Positions 36,874 to 47,025 of a stretch of DNA of 64,000 nucleotides are shown here, one piece after another (the stretch's first letter is position 1; each line of letters opens with the position of its first letter). Location of the stretch: NCBI GenBank assembly GCA_016704655.1, contig JADIZR010000011.1:1-64000 (forward strand), given 5' to 3'. A program made the translations under genes and the position numbers. The DNA comes from Pseudomonadota bacterium (GTDB lineage: Bacteria; Pseudomonadota; Gammaproteobacteria; Steroidobacterales; Steroidobacteraceae). Under the pieces are notes generated by a model that made no database searches, was not told where the DNA came from, and saw only the letters and a list, made by a program, of their open reading frames with translations.

Positions 36874-36990
36874 GGTGCGTGTTCCTGCTGGTGCGCGGAT
36901 AGTGCCTTTGCTCCTGCTCCGACGGCGGCGTCCGCGGGCGTCGGAATCCTAGTAGGTCGGGTGGGCGCCGTATATCAGTTCACCAAAACC

Positions 36991-37004
36991 GCACGTACAT
37001 GTGA
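36991..37004. promoter_or_regulatory. Putative operator site 3 (thiolase/MFS divergent promoter)
   Basis: GCACGTACATGTGA fits the shared island motif. It lies 118 bp upstream of the thiolase start and about 170 bp upstream of the MFS start, in the 300-bp divergent intergenic region. A CG/CA-alternating tract follows at 37013-37034. Confidence 0.5.
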
Positions 37005-37172
37005 AGCGAGGACGCACGCGCACGCGCACGCGCGAACGGTTGCAAAATTGCGATGTATCGGGGCGCGCTCGTCCCCCGTGTCGTTCTTCGACAACGCCGC
37101 GCGAACGCGGCGGCCGCGTCGATGCGTCATGGTGCTGAGTTCTCAGTGATCGGAAGCAGCCGGGAGGACGCC

Positions 37173-38453
37173 TTGTTCAGTTACATCGCCCGTTCGAAAG
37201 TCGCCACGTCGCGTTACCTGGTGCTCGCGCTGCTGACGGGCGCCTATGTCCTGAGTGTCATCGATCGCGGCATCATCAGCGTCGTCCTGACGGACGTGCA
37301 GAATGAATTTTCCCTGAACGACACCCAGCTCGCGCTGCTTGGCGGCACTGCGTTCGCCCTCTTCTACGCCACGCTGGGCATTCCTATCGCCCGACTGGCC
37401 GATCGATCGAACCGACGCATAATTCTCGCCGCCTCGATCATCGTGTGGAGTGCGGCCACGGCGCTCTCGGGCGTCACTGCCGGGTTCTGGTCGCTCTTTC
37501 TGACTCGTGTCTTCGTTGGCGCCGGGGAGGCCGGATGCACGCCGACAAGCCACTCGCTTATCACAGACTACTTCCGCAAGGGGGAGCTCGCGCGCGCCTT
37601 GGGCGTCTACTCGGCCGGTGCCATTATCGGAATGCTGTCGGGCTTCCTTCTCGGCAGCGTCCTCGCCCAGCATTTCGGGTGGCGCACAGTGTTCATCGCA
37701 CTCGGCATCCCTGGCCTGCTCTTCGGTGCGGTGGTCGTCCTGATCGTCCGTGATCCGCGATACGATTCCCCGGGCGTCGCATCGGCCCCGCCGCGACTCG
37801 ACGTCCCGCTGCGAGAGAGCCTTGGCGACCTCCTCGGCAATCCCATCTACCGGGCGGCTCTCTTCGGACACGGATTCTCGCTGGTGTGCTTCTATGCGCT
37901 CTTCGTCTGGATCTACCCACTCGTCGAGCGCAGCTTCGAGCTGAGCAAGACGGCCATCGGGCAGTACACTGCACTGGCGCTGCTGTTTGGAGCGATACCG
38001 GGCATGGTTCTCGGCGGGCTTCTGACCGACCGCATGGCGGCGTACAACATCCGGTGGCGCGGCTGGCTTCCGGCCTTCTGGGTGCTGGTCTCGACACCCC
38101 TTTACTACGCCACCCTCGCCGCCGACACCGCATCTCTATTGTTCATATGGTTCGGTCTGTTCGCGTTCTGCATCAATATGCATCATGCGGCGGCCTTCTC
38201 CATCGTGCAGATCGCTGCCAAGGACCATCAGCGGGCACTGGCCGTGGCCATGGTGCTGCTCGTGTCCAACCTGTTGGGCTACGCCGCACTCCCCGTGGTG
38301 GCCGGATACCTCAGCGACACGGTGTTCCGTGACATGGGGGCCAACTCGATCCGCTACGGCCTTGCGGTGGTCGGCCTCGCCTCACTCGTCGGCACCAGCT
38401 TCTTCCTGCTCGCAGCGCGCGCCCTGGGACGGCAGAGAATTGCCGACGGATAG
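37173..38453 (+). CDS. MFS transporter (spinster-like)
   Basis: An inner-membrane major facilitator with about 12 hydrophobic helices. It has the N-terminal motif VIDRGIISVVLTDVQNEF, the loop 2-3 motif GIPIARLADRSNRRIILA and FVGAGEAGCTPTSHSLITDY, as in the spinster-like group associated with lipid or aromatic substrates. The proposed start is TTG 37173, which follows GGGAGG at ideal spacing and gives about 426 residues. Upstream in-frame ATGs at 37053 and 37122 and a GTG at 37146 lack a comparable site. It is probably the uptake system for the island's substrate, working behind the TonB receptor. Confidence 0.88.
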   Translation: MFSYIARSKVATSRYLVLALLTGAYVLSVIDRGIISVVLTDVQNEFSLNDTQLALLGGTAFALFYATLGIPIARLADRSNRRIILAASIIVWSAATALSGVTAGFWSLFLTRVFVGAGEAGCTPTSHSLITDYFRKGELARALGVYSAGAIIGMLSGFLLGSVLAQHFGWRTVFIALGIPGLLFGAVVVLIVRDPRYDSPGVASAPPRLDVPLRESLGDLLGNPIYRAALFGHGFSLVCFYALFVWIYPLVERSFELSKTAIGQYTALALLFGAIPGMVLGGLLTDRMAAYNIRWRGWLPAFWVLVSTPLYYATLAADTASLLFIWFGLFAFCINMHHAAAFSIVQIAAKDHQRALAVAMVLLVSNLLGYAALPVVAGYLSDTVFRDMGANSIRYGLAVVGLASLVGTSFFLLAARALGRQRIADG

Positions 38454-38572
38454 TACTGCAACAGACGCCGGGGACCCTTCGCAGCCGTTCCTTCCCACCG
38501 GCGCGTGACGCGTATCCCGGGCGCCGTCGCGCCGGCGACGCGCGGCCCGGCTTCGCGGGGGCGCCAGAAGCG

Positions 38573-39724
38573 CTAGTTCGGGTCCAGCGCCCGGGCGATG
38601 AGATCCTTCATGATCTCGTTGGTTCCGCCGTATATCTTCTGGACTCGTGCGTCCGTGTAGAGCTCGGCGATCGGATACTCCATCGTGTATCCGTAGCCGC
38701 CGTGCAGTTGCAGGCATTCATCGACGATCTCGCACTGAGTCTGCGTCGCCCACCACTTCATCATCGCTGCACGGGTCCCGTCGTACTTGCCGGCCAGGAA
38801 GTCCGCCACCGCCTGGTCCACGAACGCGCGGAGGACCTCGACCTTGGTGGCCACTTCCGCGAGCTTGAAGCGCGTATTCTGGAACTCGATCAACCGCTTC
38901 TGGAACGCGCGACGCCCCTTGACGTAGTCGAGCGTGACCTCGAGCGCCCTCTCGCAGGCGCCGAGGGCCATGAAGCCGATGATAAGTCGCTCCCAGCTCA
39001 GCTGATGCATCAGCTGGTAGAACCCCTGGCCGTCAACCGCTCCCAGGAGGTTCTCGGCGGGAACAGACAGCTCGTCGAAAAACAGCTCCGACGTGTCCTG
39101 CCGCTGCATGCCGAGCTTCTTGAGCTTCCGACCCCGCCGGAAACCCTCGCCGGCCTCGTTCGTGTCAACCACGATGATCGAGACCCCGCGCGAGCCGGCG
39201 CCCGGATCGGTCTTTGTGACCACGCACAGCAGGTTCGCAGTCTGTCCATTGGTGATGAAAATCTTCGAGCCACTGATGCGGTAGTGGTCCCCCTGCTTCC
39301 GCGCTCGAGTCGCGATGCTCTTCATGTCCGATCCGCTACCCGGCTCAGTGATGGCGATGGCGCCGATCCGCTCGCCCGATACGAGTCCCGGGAGCCAACG
39401 CGTCTTCTGTTCTTCCGTGCCGTAACCAAGAATGTAGTGGGCGGCGATGTTGTGCACGCCGAGCCCCCAGCCCGTATCTCCGGTACGACTGTATTCGAGG
39501 AAGGCGACGGCATCGAATGTCCTGTCCAGGCCGCCGCCGCCGTAACATTCGGGGATGGACGCGCCGAGGATGCCGACGTCTCCCGCCTTACGCCAGAACT
39601 CGGCCTCCACGTATCCTTGGGCCGTCCATCGCTCGAGGTTCCCAGGCAGTTCGCGGGATAGAAAATGTCGCACGGTGTCGCCGTACGCGACGTGATCGTC
39701 CGTCATCCAGGGCGCATGCTTCAT
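38573..39724 (-). CDS. Acyl-CoA dehydrogenase
   Basis: A 383-residue FAD enzyme. It has the FAD/substrate segments AIAITEPGSGSDMKSIATRA and YRISGSKIFITNGQTANLL, and the C-terminal ELYTDARVQKIYGGTNEIMK. The MCAD-type catalytic Glu position is Gly (IYGGT). A Glu in LSWERLIIGFMALGACERAL sits where isovaleryl/long-chain-type enzymes place their base, so activity is plausible. ATG 39724 follows a GAGGACGAAGG site; the frame upstream to 39838 is rejected. It is divergent from the CitE-like gene with operator site 4 between them. Confidence 0.93.
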   Translation of the reverse strand: MKHAPWMTDDHVAYGDTVRHFLSRELPGNLERWTAQGYVEAEFWRKAGDVGILGASIPECYGGGGLDRTFDAVAFLEYSRTGDTGWGLGVHNIAAHYILGYGTEEQKTRWLPGLVSGERIGAIAITEPGSGSDMKSIATRARKQGDHYRISGSKIFITNGQTANLLCVVTKTDPGAGSRGVSIIVVDTNEAGEGFRRGRKLKKLGMQRQDTSELFFDELSVPAENLLGAVDGQGFYQLMHQLSWERLIIGFMALGACERALEVTLDYVKGRRAFQKRLIEFQNTRFKLAEVATKVEVLRAFVDQAVADFLAGKYDGTRAAMMKWWATQTQCEIVDECLQLHGGYGYTMEYPIAELYTDARVQKIYGGTNEIMKDLIARALDPN

Positions 39725-40070
39725 CCTTCGTCCTCTAGGCAAGTCCTCAGCGAGGGCGTTGCAACGATCGTCGGCGCAACGCCACGGTGCCCCGCCGACC
39801 GCGTGAGGGCATGCCGCGACACCGATCTTACTCCGCATCCTCGGCGTTCCAGCTCATGAGGCGCCCGATAACATACTGGTGTCGACTTGCCGCAGTCCGC
39901 CCTCCGTCAGCCTTCGCGCGGTGCGTGTTCGCATCGCCGGCGTGCGGATCGCGGCTCTGCAGATGTGGCGCGAAGCCGCGTAACACATATGTGAGATGCG
40001 CTTCGCATCCGTTCAACCACCCTTGAGAGAGTGCAAGAATGCTCCGACTCCAGCAGCCTGAGAGACTCTG
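39725..40070. other. Divergent promoter region, no gene
   Basis: A 346-bp gap between an acyl-CoA dehydrogenase (leftward) and a CitE-like lyase (rightward). No coding frame is supported. It carries operator-like site 4 at 39982 and otherwise unremarkable sequence. Confidence 0.6.
39982..39995. promoter_or_regulatory. Putative operator site 4 (acyl-CoA dehydrogenase/CitE-like divergent promoter)
   Basis: AACACATATGTGAG contains CACATATGTG, a perfect palindrome, and fits the shared island motif. It lies 76 bp upstream of the CitE-like start. Confidence 0.55.
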
Positions 40071-41017
40071 ATGGTGAAGGGAATACGACGCCGAAGACGT
40101 TGCGTGTTGTCGGTCCCTGCAAGCGCCGAGCGCAAGATCGAGAAAGCTCTCGCGTCCGGTGTCGACTTTGTGTTTCTCGACCTCGAGGATGGGGTAGCGC
40201 CGGCGGCGAAGCCGAAGGCTCGACGCAACGCGATCGAGGCTTTCAATACACGAGACTGGGGCGGCGCCGTGCGGTCCTTTCGGATGAATGGCATCGACAC
40301 CTACTGGGCCCTGCAGGACCTGCTGGAGGTGGTCGGTGAGGCCGGGCGCAACATCGATACCATCGTCGTTCCGAAGGTGAAGCACGCTCGCGATGTGCAT
40401 TTCTGCGACACGCTTCTAGGGCTCATCGAACGGGAGTGCGGCGTTGACAAGCCGATTGGGCTGGAGCTGTTGATCGAGGAGGTCGAGGGAATCCAGAACA
40501 TCCGGGAGATCTCCGCCGCGAGTACGCGCATTGAGTCTCTGATGTTCGGTATTGGCGATTACACCCGCGCCCAGGGCGTGGACATCCGGGATGCGATGGG
40601 CCCCGCCCGGTACTACCCGGGCGACATCTGGCACTTTCAGCGCAGCACGCTCGCGATCGCGGCGCGCGTAGCGGGGATCGACTACGTGGATGGCCCCTGG
40701 GGCTTGATCGCCGATCCCGACGGCTACCGAAACGAGTGCCGCAAGGCCCGGGCATTGGGCGCCGTCGGCAAGTGGGCCATTCATCCCACCCAGATTCCGA
40801 TCGCCATGGAGGAGTTCACACCGTCGGCGGATGAACTGCTGCAAGCGCTGAAAATGAAGCGCGAGTTCGAGAAGGCTCGCGCCCAGGGCTCGGTGCAATC
40901 AAGACCCAGGACGGCGGCATGCTCGATGAGGCGATCCTGCCCATCGTGAACGCGATGCTCGATACCGCACGCTTCTACGGCGTAGACGTCCGCGAGATTG
41001 AGAAGCGGCTCACGTGA
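40071..41017 (+). CDS. HpcH/HpaI-CitE family CoA-ester lyase, frame-disrupted near the end
   Basis: Related to citrate lyase beta subunits, malyl-CoA and citramalyl-CoA lyases. Residues about 10-50 read RRRCVLSVPASAERKIEKAL and FVFLDLEDGVAPAAK, then IDTIVVPKVKHARDVHF, LELLIEEVEGIQNIREI and a metal/substrate region ALGAVGKWAIHPTQI. The frame changes near 40890. The true C-terminus continues as IKTQDGGMLDEAILPIVNAM and ends at the TGA at 41015-41017. ATG 40071 follows GAGAGACTCTG. It is the first gene of a five-gene rightward operon. A C-C lyase reaction on a hydroxyacyl-CoA is expected. Confidence 0.87.
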
Positions 41018-41057
41018 CCGCCAGATCGGCTGTCTTCAGTTCCATCAGGAGCGACCC

Positions 41058-42496
41058 ATGCTGACCCGCTATAGCAATTATATCAATGGTCAGTATCGTG
41101 CCTCCGAGAGCCACGAGGATCTCACCGTATTCGCCCCCGCCACGGGGGACGCATGTGCGCTCGCACCGAACAGCACCGAGGATGAGGTGGACGCGTGCGT
41201 TCGGGCGGCCCATGCAGCAAAGGAAAGTTGGTCGAGTCTTCGACCGATAGAACGTGGCCGGATCCTGTATCGGATGGCCGCTCACCTGCGCAGTAACGCC
41301 GAGCCGTTCGCGGAAATCGAGCGGCGCGAGACCGGGAAGCCCTTCTGGCAGCCGCCGATGGAAATCGGCCTCGCTGCGAACTATCTTGAGCTCTATGCCG
41401 GGCTGTGCAACATCCAGCATGGCGAACATATCGACATCGGCCCCCAGTACCACTGCCACACCATTCGCGAGCCCTTTGGAGTCGTCGGCCTCATCACGCC
41501 GTGGAACTCGCCCCTCAGCCAGCTTTGCCGCGGTCTCGGGCCGGCCCTGGCCACCGGCAACACCGTCGTCTGCAAGCCGTCGGAGTTCACACCGGGTAGT
41601 TCGCTAAAGCTCGCGGCCGAGGCCACGGAGTTCTGCGGGCTGCCGCCCGGAGTACTGAACGTCGTTCTCGGTGTCGGGCCGCGCGTCGGCGCCGCACTCG
41701 TGGGGCATCCACTAGTACGCAAAGTCGCGCTCACCGGCAGCGTCCGGGCGGGCCGCGAAATCAGTCATATTGCTGCCGACCGGCTCATTCCCCTGACCCT
41801 GGAGCTCGGGGGAAAGTCACCCAACATCGTGTTCGACGACGCAGATCTCGATGCGGCAGCCGTCGGCAGCATCAATGCAATCGCGCTCAACGCCGGCCAG
41901 GTATGCTTCGCTGGATCGCGTCTCTTGGTGCAGCGTTCCCTCTACGACGCCATGGTCGGGAAGCTCCGCGATCTGGCGAAGTCGGTCGTGGTCGGTCCAC
42001 AGCAGGACGCGATGGTCGGAGCGATCGCCACCCGCGCTCAATACGAACGGATCCAAGCCACGTTCGCGCTGGCCGACGCCGACGGCGCTCGGCTCGTCTG
42101 CGGTGGGCCGTGCGACCGTCGGGAAAACTGGGGCAATGGTTGGTATCTCCCCCTGACGATCTACAGCCACGTGACCAACGATATGACCATCGCCCGGCAG
42201 GAGATTTTCGGCCCCGTGCTCTCCGTGATCGCCTTCGACAGTGAAGAGCAGGCCGTGGCCATCGCCAACGATACCGACTACGGCCTTGCGGCAGGGTGTG
42301 GACACGCGATCTGAGTCGGGCTCACCGGATGGCCCGAAGGCTCGAAGCAGGCTCGGTACTGATCAACGAGTATTCCGGGACGGACGTCGAGTTGCCCTTC
42401 GGCGGCTACAAGAACAGCGGCTATGGCAAGGAAAAGGGCGTCGATGCCCTGAGCCACTACCAGCAGGTCAAGACCGTCCGAATTCGACTGGTCTGA
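41058..42496 (+). CDS. Aldehyde dehydrogenase, frame-disrupted
   Basis: An NAD(P)-dependent aldehyde dehydrogenase of about 480 residues. The N-terminus reads YSNYINGQYRASESHEDL. It has PFGVVGLITPWNSPLSQLCR, the catalytic Glu in LTLELGGKSPNIVFDDADLD, the nucleophilic Cys in ALNAGQVCFAGSRLLVQ and EIFGPVLSVIAFDSEEQAVA. The frame changes at about 42298, and the C-terminal GSVLINEYSGTDVELPFGGY, then KNSGYGKEKG, continues in the new frame. The span matches the family length. ATG 41058 follows GGAGCGACCC. It may oxidise the aldehyde formed by the PQQ alcohol dehydrogenase, which is inference. Confidence 0.92.
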
Positions 42497-42501
42497 GCCG
42501 C

Positions 42502-44602
42502 ATGGGTACATCGTCCCTTTTCGATGAGATCAGTACGCGCTGCCTGATCGACGTCGAGGTTGTCGAGGACTTCGATCAGTCAACTTCGGAGCTGGTACGT
42601 CAGACGCTTCGCTTCGCGGGCCGACTCGCGGTGGACTGCGGCGCCAGGGTGTATGAGTCCCCGGCGCCGCTCAGCAACGCCGACAGTCCGATGAACATCT
42701 TTCTCAGCGAGGGCAAGCGTCCCCTGTCCGAGGCACCCGCGCACGCGCTCGTCCTCACGCACAACCCCGCGTTGTCGACGCATTGCGTGGTCGTCTCCGT
42801 CAGACCCCGCGATGATTCGGCGCAGGACTGTCCCGATACGGATCTCACCATGCAGGCGCGGTCGGGACTGTGTCACCTGATCGGCGACCCGGACCATGAG
42901 CCGCTCAAGATCGGCGGCCATCAAGTTGTCAGCGCCGGCGGTTACGCCGCCTTTTCCGCTCTGGTTGCGCTGTGTCTGAAGAAGGCGCGCCTGTCGGTCA
43001 CCGACCGTGCGGAAGTGAACCTGCTCGGCGTCATGACGTGGGTGAACTGGAAGGCGGTCGCCTTGGGCGCGCTCGGCAAGGAGTTGAAGCGCGAGGGCGC
43101 ACAGGCGGAATGGCCCGTCTTCCGGCTCCGCGACGGGCATGCAGCCATGGTGTTCTTCGAGCCGCAGTGGGACACCGTGTGTGATCTGATCGGAGACACG
43201 CGTCTGCGTGACGAACGTCTGCGGACATTTCAGGACCGCGAGTCGAATCGGGACCTCTATCAGGGGATCATCGCCAACTGGTTCTCGACTCGAACCAAGG
43301 CCGAAGTGACGCGCCTGATGGACGCAAATCACATTCCCAACGGCGTAGTCGCGACCCCCGAGGACCTGCTGCGCGATCCTCTGGTGCTGCACCGTGGCGG
43401 CATGTCGTCCGGCGTCAGTTCGACTGGCCGCCCTTACTCCCGGCCCCGACTGCCTCACCGGGTGTACCGGGTCGCCTCAGAGCGCAAGGCCAGTCGTCCG
43501 GCGATGCCGAAATCCGTCGCATCGTCGTCCACGACGCTCCCGCTTCAGGGACTTCGGGTCATCGACCTCGGGGTCATAACAGCCGGCGCCGGAGCGGGCG
43601 CATTGCTGGCCGATCTCGGTGCCGACGTCATCAAGGTTGAATCGACCACGTACGCCGACCCGTTCCGCAGCTGGGCTGGCTCGGAAAAGGGCGACTCGCC
43701 GCTGTTCAAGTTCAACAATCGCAACAAGCGTGGCGTCGCGCTGGACCTTAAGACGCCCGCAGGTCGCGAGGCGTTCCTGCAGCTCGTCCACGAATCCGAC
43801 CTCGTTATGGAGAACTTCCCGCCGCGGCGTGCTCGATCGGTTGAACATCGGCTTCGATGTGCTACGCGGTGCCAACCCCGACATCGTGCTCGTGTCCCTG
43901 ACCGGCCAGGGCTCGATGGACCGGGTTCGGAGAACGTCTCCTTCGGCTCCTCGCTGGAGGCTCGTTCTGGAATCGCCTCGGTCACCCGCTCCTTCGATGG
44001 CACCCCTTTTGTGTCTGGCCGCAATCTCAACTATCCCGATCAGATCGTCTGTCTGCACGCGGCCGGCGCCATCATGGCGGCCCTGTTGCGACAGACTCGC
44101 GAACGCGGTGCGCTGCACCTCGACATCTCGCAGCGCGATGTGGCGATCTATACGCTCTCGGATCGAGTCCTGGCCGCATCGATGGGCGATCCGGTTTACG
44201 CCGAGTTCCGTCAACCACGATCCGTGCTACGCGTTTCAGAATATCTGCAAGTCCCTCGACGGCCGCTGGTTGGCAGTGTCGGTGCCACGCGATCGCTCCG
44301 CGGTCGTCCTTTCCGTGACGGGCCTCGGCGTCCTCGAACAACTCCCTCGCTGGATCGCACAGATGCGGGCCGGGGCAGTCCTCGACACCCTGTGTGGCAT
44401 CGGGGTCTCATGCGCGAAGTGCAGCACCGGGATCGAGCTGGCACAGGACCTGAGTATGGATACGGACTTTGCCTTCACCCGCTCGCCCTCCGGAGAGCTC
44501 GTCAAGGGCTTTCCCTTCCAGTTGGCGGGCTCCCCGATGTCCGTGACGCGCGACAGTCCCGGTCTCGGCGAGCACAACCGGGAGATCGTCCCCGGTGCCT
44601 GA
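42502..44602 (+). CDS. Tandem CaiB/BaiF (class III) CoA-transferase, frame-disrupted
   Basis: About 700 codons holding two CaiB-like halves. Residues 1-330 form the first, which has lost much of the usual N-terminal motif. The second starts at LQGLRVIDLGVITAGAGAGA and continues LLADLGADVIKVESTTYADP, NNRNKRGVALDLKTPAGREA, then PDIVLVSLTGQGS and LNYPDQIVCLHAAGAIMAAL, where an Asp sits near the family's catalytic position. The frame changes near 43825, 43935 and 44215, with conserved text on each side. The gene lies 5 bp after the aldehyde dehydrogenase and overlaps the next gene by 8 bp. It would move CoA between carboxylic acids. Confidence 0.85.
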
Positions 44603-45539
44603 TCTGGCAGACATACGAGCCGCGCTCGCGGCGCCCGTGATCGTGGCGCCGATGTTCCTCGTCTCTTCCCCTGCGCTCGCCTTAGCTGCGTGTCGGGAGG
44701 GCCTCATCGGTTCCCTTCCGGCACATTCGGCGCGCACCCCGAAGCAGCTGCAGTCCTGGCTGATCGAGATGCGCGAAGGTCTCGCCCAGGCCCGCTCGGT
44801 GACCACCGGACCGGCTGTCGCCGCGTATGCCGTCAATCTTGTTATGCACTCAACCAACGATCGCGCCTCCGAAGACCTGGAGCTGATCATCGAGCATCGC
44901 GTGCCGATCGTGATCACCTCGAAGGGAGCCCCGGGGCACGTGGTGCAGCGCATCCACGAGTATGGCGGCCTTGTTCTCAGCGATATCGCCAACCAGCGTC
45001 ACGCACAGAAGGCGGCGTCGGCGGGTGTGGACGGGCTGATTGCGGTCTGTGCGGGCGCCGGCGGCCATACCGGAACGCTAAATCCCTTCGCCTTCATGAA
45101 CGAGATCCGGGAGGACTTCGACGGACCGATCGTTCTTGCCGGCGGGATCACCACGGGCCGGGACGTCGCCGCGGCCGAGCTCATGGGGGCCTCGTTCGCC
45201 TATATCGGAACCCGCTTCATCCCGACGCTCGAGTCGCTCGCCGAAGAGGGACACAAGCGCATGATCGTCGCGTCGAGGGCGTCCGATGTCTTCTTCACGG
45301 CAGCGGTAGACGGCGCCCCTGCCAATTTCCTCGCGGCGAGTCTCGTGAGCGTAGGCATGTCGCTCGAGGAGCTCGCCGTGACACGGCCGGGGAAGATTGT
45401 GGCCGTGAAGGACCACAAGCGCTGGAAGGACATCTGGTCGGCCGGCCATGGCGTCGGCACGATCCACGAGGTCCAGCCTGCGGCGGAGGTCTGCCGCCAG
45501 ATCGTCGCCCAGTACAACACGTACCGGGCCGCGCGGTGA
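44595..45539 (+). CDS. NMO-family flavoprotein (nitronate monooxygenase / IpdC-like)
   Basis: A 314-residue FMN TIM-barrel protein of the 2-nitropropane dioxygenase family. It has VIVAPMFLVSSPALALAACR, PIVITSKGAPGHVVQRIHEY, ICAGAGGHTGTLNPFAF-like text (read here as AVCAGAGGHTGTLNPFAF), and the FMN-phosphate region IVLAGGITTGRDVAAAELMG and FAYIGTRFIPTLES. GTG 44595 follows GGGAG and overlaps the CoA-transferase stop. In a CoA-ester operon this fold is often an enoyl-CoA reductase such as IpdC of the steroid HIP pathway rather than a nitronate oxidase. That assignment is inference from context. Confidence 0.85.
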   Translation: MPDLADIRAALAAPVIVAPMFLVSSPALALAACREGLIGSLPAHSARTPKQLQSWLIEMREGLAQARSVTTGPAVAAYAVNLVMHSTNDRASEDLELIIEHRVPIVITSKGAPGHVVQRIHEYGGLVLSDIANQRHAQKAASAGVDGLIAVCAGAGGHTGTLNPFAFMNEIREDFDGPIVLAGGITTGRDVAAAELMGASFAYIGTRFIPTLESLAEEGHKRMIVASRASDVFFTAAVDGAPANFLAASLVSVGMSLEELAVTRPGKIVAVKDHKRWKDIWSAGHGVGTIHEVQPAAEVCRQIVAQYNTYRAAR

Positions 45540-45573
45540 TCGTCGGAGCCGGCAACTTTTCGGTCACGCTGCG

Positions 45574-47025
45574 GTGAACCTAACTTCAGAAATCGTGGCC
45601 CGCTCGCTTGCGGTCGACGTCGACTGCGTCCCAGAAGACGTCCTGCAGACCGCCCGGCATGCCGTCTTGGATGTGATGGCCTGCGGCCTCCTTGGCGCCA
45701 AGGAGCCAGCCGTGGCGCTCCTGTTCGAGGAGGCGCTCGATGAGGGCGGACGCGCCGCGGTGCCGCTCATCGGTTATGAGCAGCGGGTCAATCGACACCA
45801 GGCCGCGCGCATCAACGCCACGGCCTCGCACATCCTCGACTACGATGACAGCGCGGAAGCGGCCGACAGTCACCTCTCTTCCCCCATCGTTCATGCCTTG
45901 CTGGCGCTGGGGCATTCCATCGATGCGTCGGGCGCGCATGTCCTCGCGGCCTATGTGGCCGGATACGAAGCCGCCTGCCAGATCGCCCAGACCCGCAATG
46001 TCACCGAGCTGTATCGCCGTGGCTGGCATGCAACGTCCGTCGTCGGAGTCCTCGGCGTCGCGATCGCCTGTTCGCGGCTGCTCAACCTCTCGTCGGCCGC
46101 AACCTCCCAGGCCGTCGGCATCGCGGCCACGCAGGCTGCGGGGTTAAAGGCCTCGTTCGGCACCATGTGCAAGTCGCTGCACGCCGGCGAGGCGTCGAGC
46201 CGCGGCATGCGGGCGGCTCTGCTCGCCGGGTGCGGCTTCACGAGTTGCGATCACATCCTCGAGGCACCGCAGGGGTATGCATGGTGCTTCAGCGGACAGG
46301 AGCCCATCCACTCCATCGGATCGGTGGCGACGGACGTCTGGTACTTGAGGCGCAATCTCTTCAAGTATCACGCCGCCTGCCACCTGACCCACGCGTACAT
46401 CGAAGCTGCACAGGCGCTGCGGGAGCGCGACGCGCTGAGGGTGGATCGCATCGCTCGGATTGCCCTGCACGCTAGCCCCATGTGCCTCAATGTCTGCAAC
46501 ATCGGGGAGCCACGCACGGGTCTTGAGGGCAAGTTCAGCCTCTCGCACGTGGTGGCAATGGCCCTGCACGGCTTCAACACGGCCGATGCCACCCTCTTCT
46601 CGGATGACATGGCGTCTCATCCGGGATTGAAGGCACTCCGCGCACGCACCCAGGTCTTGATCGAAAACGATCGGGATCGCTTGACAGCCCGAGTCGAGAT
46701 CACCACCGACGACGGTCGCTGTCATGCCGCGGACTCGAACACGGCGATCACCCACGATCCGGGCACCTCGCAGGCCAAAGTTCGAGCGAAGTTCGTGGCG
46801 CTGGGGACACCCATCCTTGGATCGGCCAGGACACTGGCACTTCAGGACGCGATTCTGGATATCGATCGACTCGGATCGATTTCGCAGATCCTGGAGGCGC
46901 GGCTGCGCGCCCCAGGGCTTTTGACGACGCGGCGGCTCCACTGGGGGACTCGACTGCCGCCTTGCCGCCTTGGGCGGCGCTCGCCTTCTTTAGATCCGTC
47001 TTTCGAACCTTGCCGGACGCGGTGA
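45574..47025 (+). CDS. MmgE/PrpD family protein
   Basis: A 483-residue member of the family that includes 2-methylcitrate dehydratase and cis-aconitate decarboxylase. It has ATASHILDYDDSAEAADSHL, VLAAYVAGYEAACQIAQTRN, GWHATSVVGVLGVAIACSRL and LKASFGTMCKSLHAGEASSR, with the family's His/Asp-rich active region. GTG 45574 is 34 bp after the NMO-like gene. The last 40 or so residues (after LEARLRAPG) do not look family-like and overlap the antisense acyl-CoA ligase, so the true stop may be earlier. The exact reaction is not predictable; a dehydratase is most likely. Confidence 0.88.
   Translation: MNLTSEIVARSLAVDVDCVPEDVLQTARHAVLDVMACGLLGAKEPAVALLFEEALDEGGRAAVPLIGYEQRVNRHQAARINATASHILDYDDSAEAADSHLSSPIVHALLALGHSIDASGAHVLAAYVAGYEAACQIAQTRNVTELYRRGWHATSVVGVLGVAIACSRLLNLSSAATSQAVGIAATQAAGLKASFGTMCKSLHAGEASSRGMRAALLAGCGFTSCDHILEAPQGYAWCFSGQEPIHSIGSVATDVWYLRRNLFKYHAACHLTHAYIEAAQALRERDALRVDRIARIALHASPMCLNVCNIGEPRTGLEGKFSLSHVVAMALHGFNTADATLFSDDMASHPGLKALRARTQVLIENDRDRLTARVEITTDDGRCHAADSNTAITHDPGTSQAKVRAKFVALGTPILGSARTLALQDAILDIDRLGSISQILEARLRAPGLLTTRRLHWGTRLPPCRLGRRSPSLDPSFEPCRTR

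Noticed and set aside
37013..37034. CG/CA-alternating tract as a functional repeat
   Set aside because: It is a short low-complexity stretch in a promoter region without a repeat structure beyond dinucleotides.
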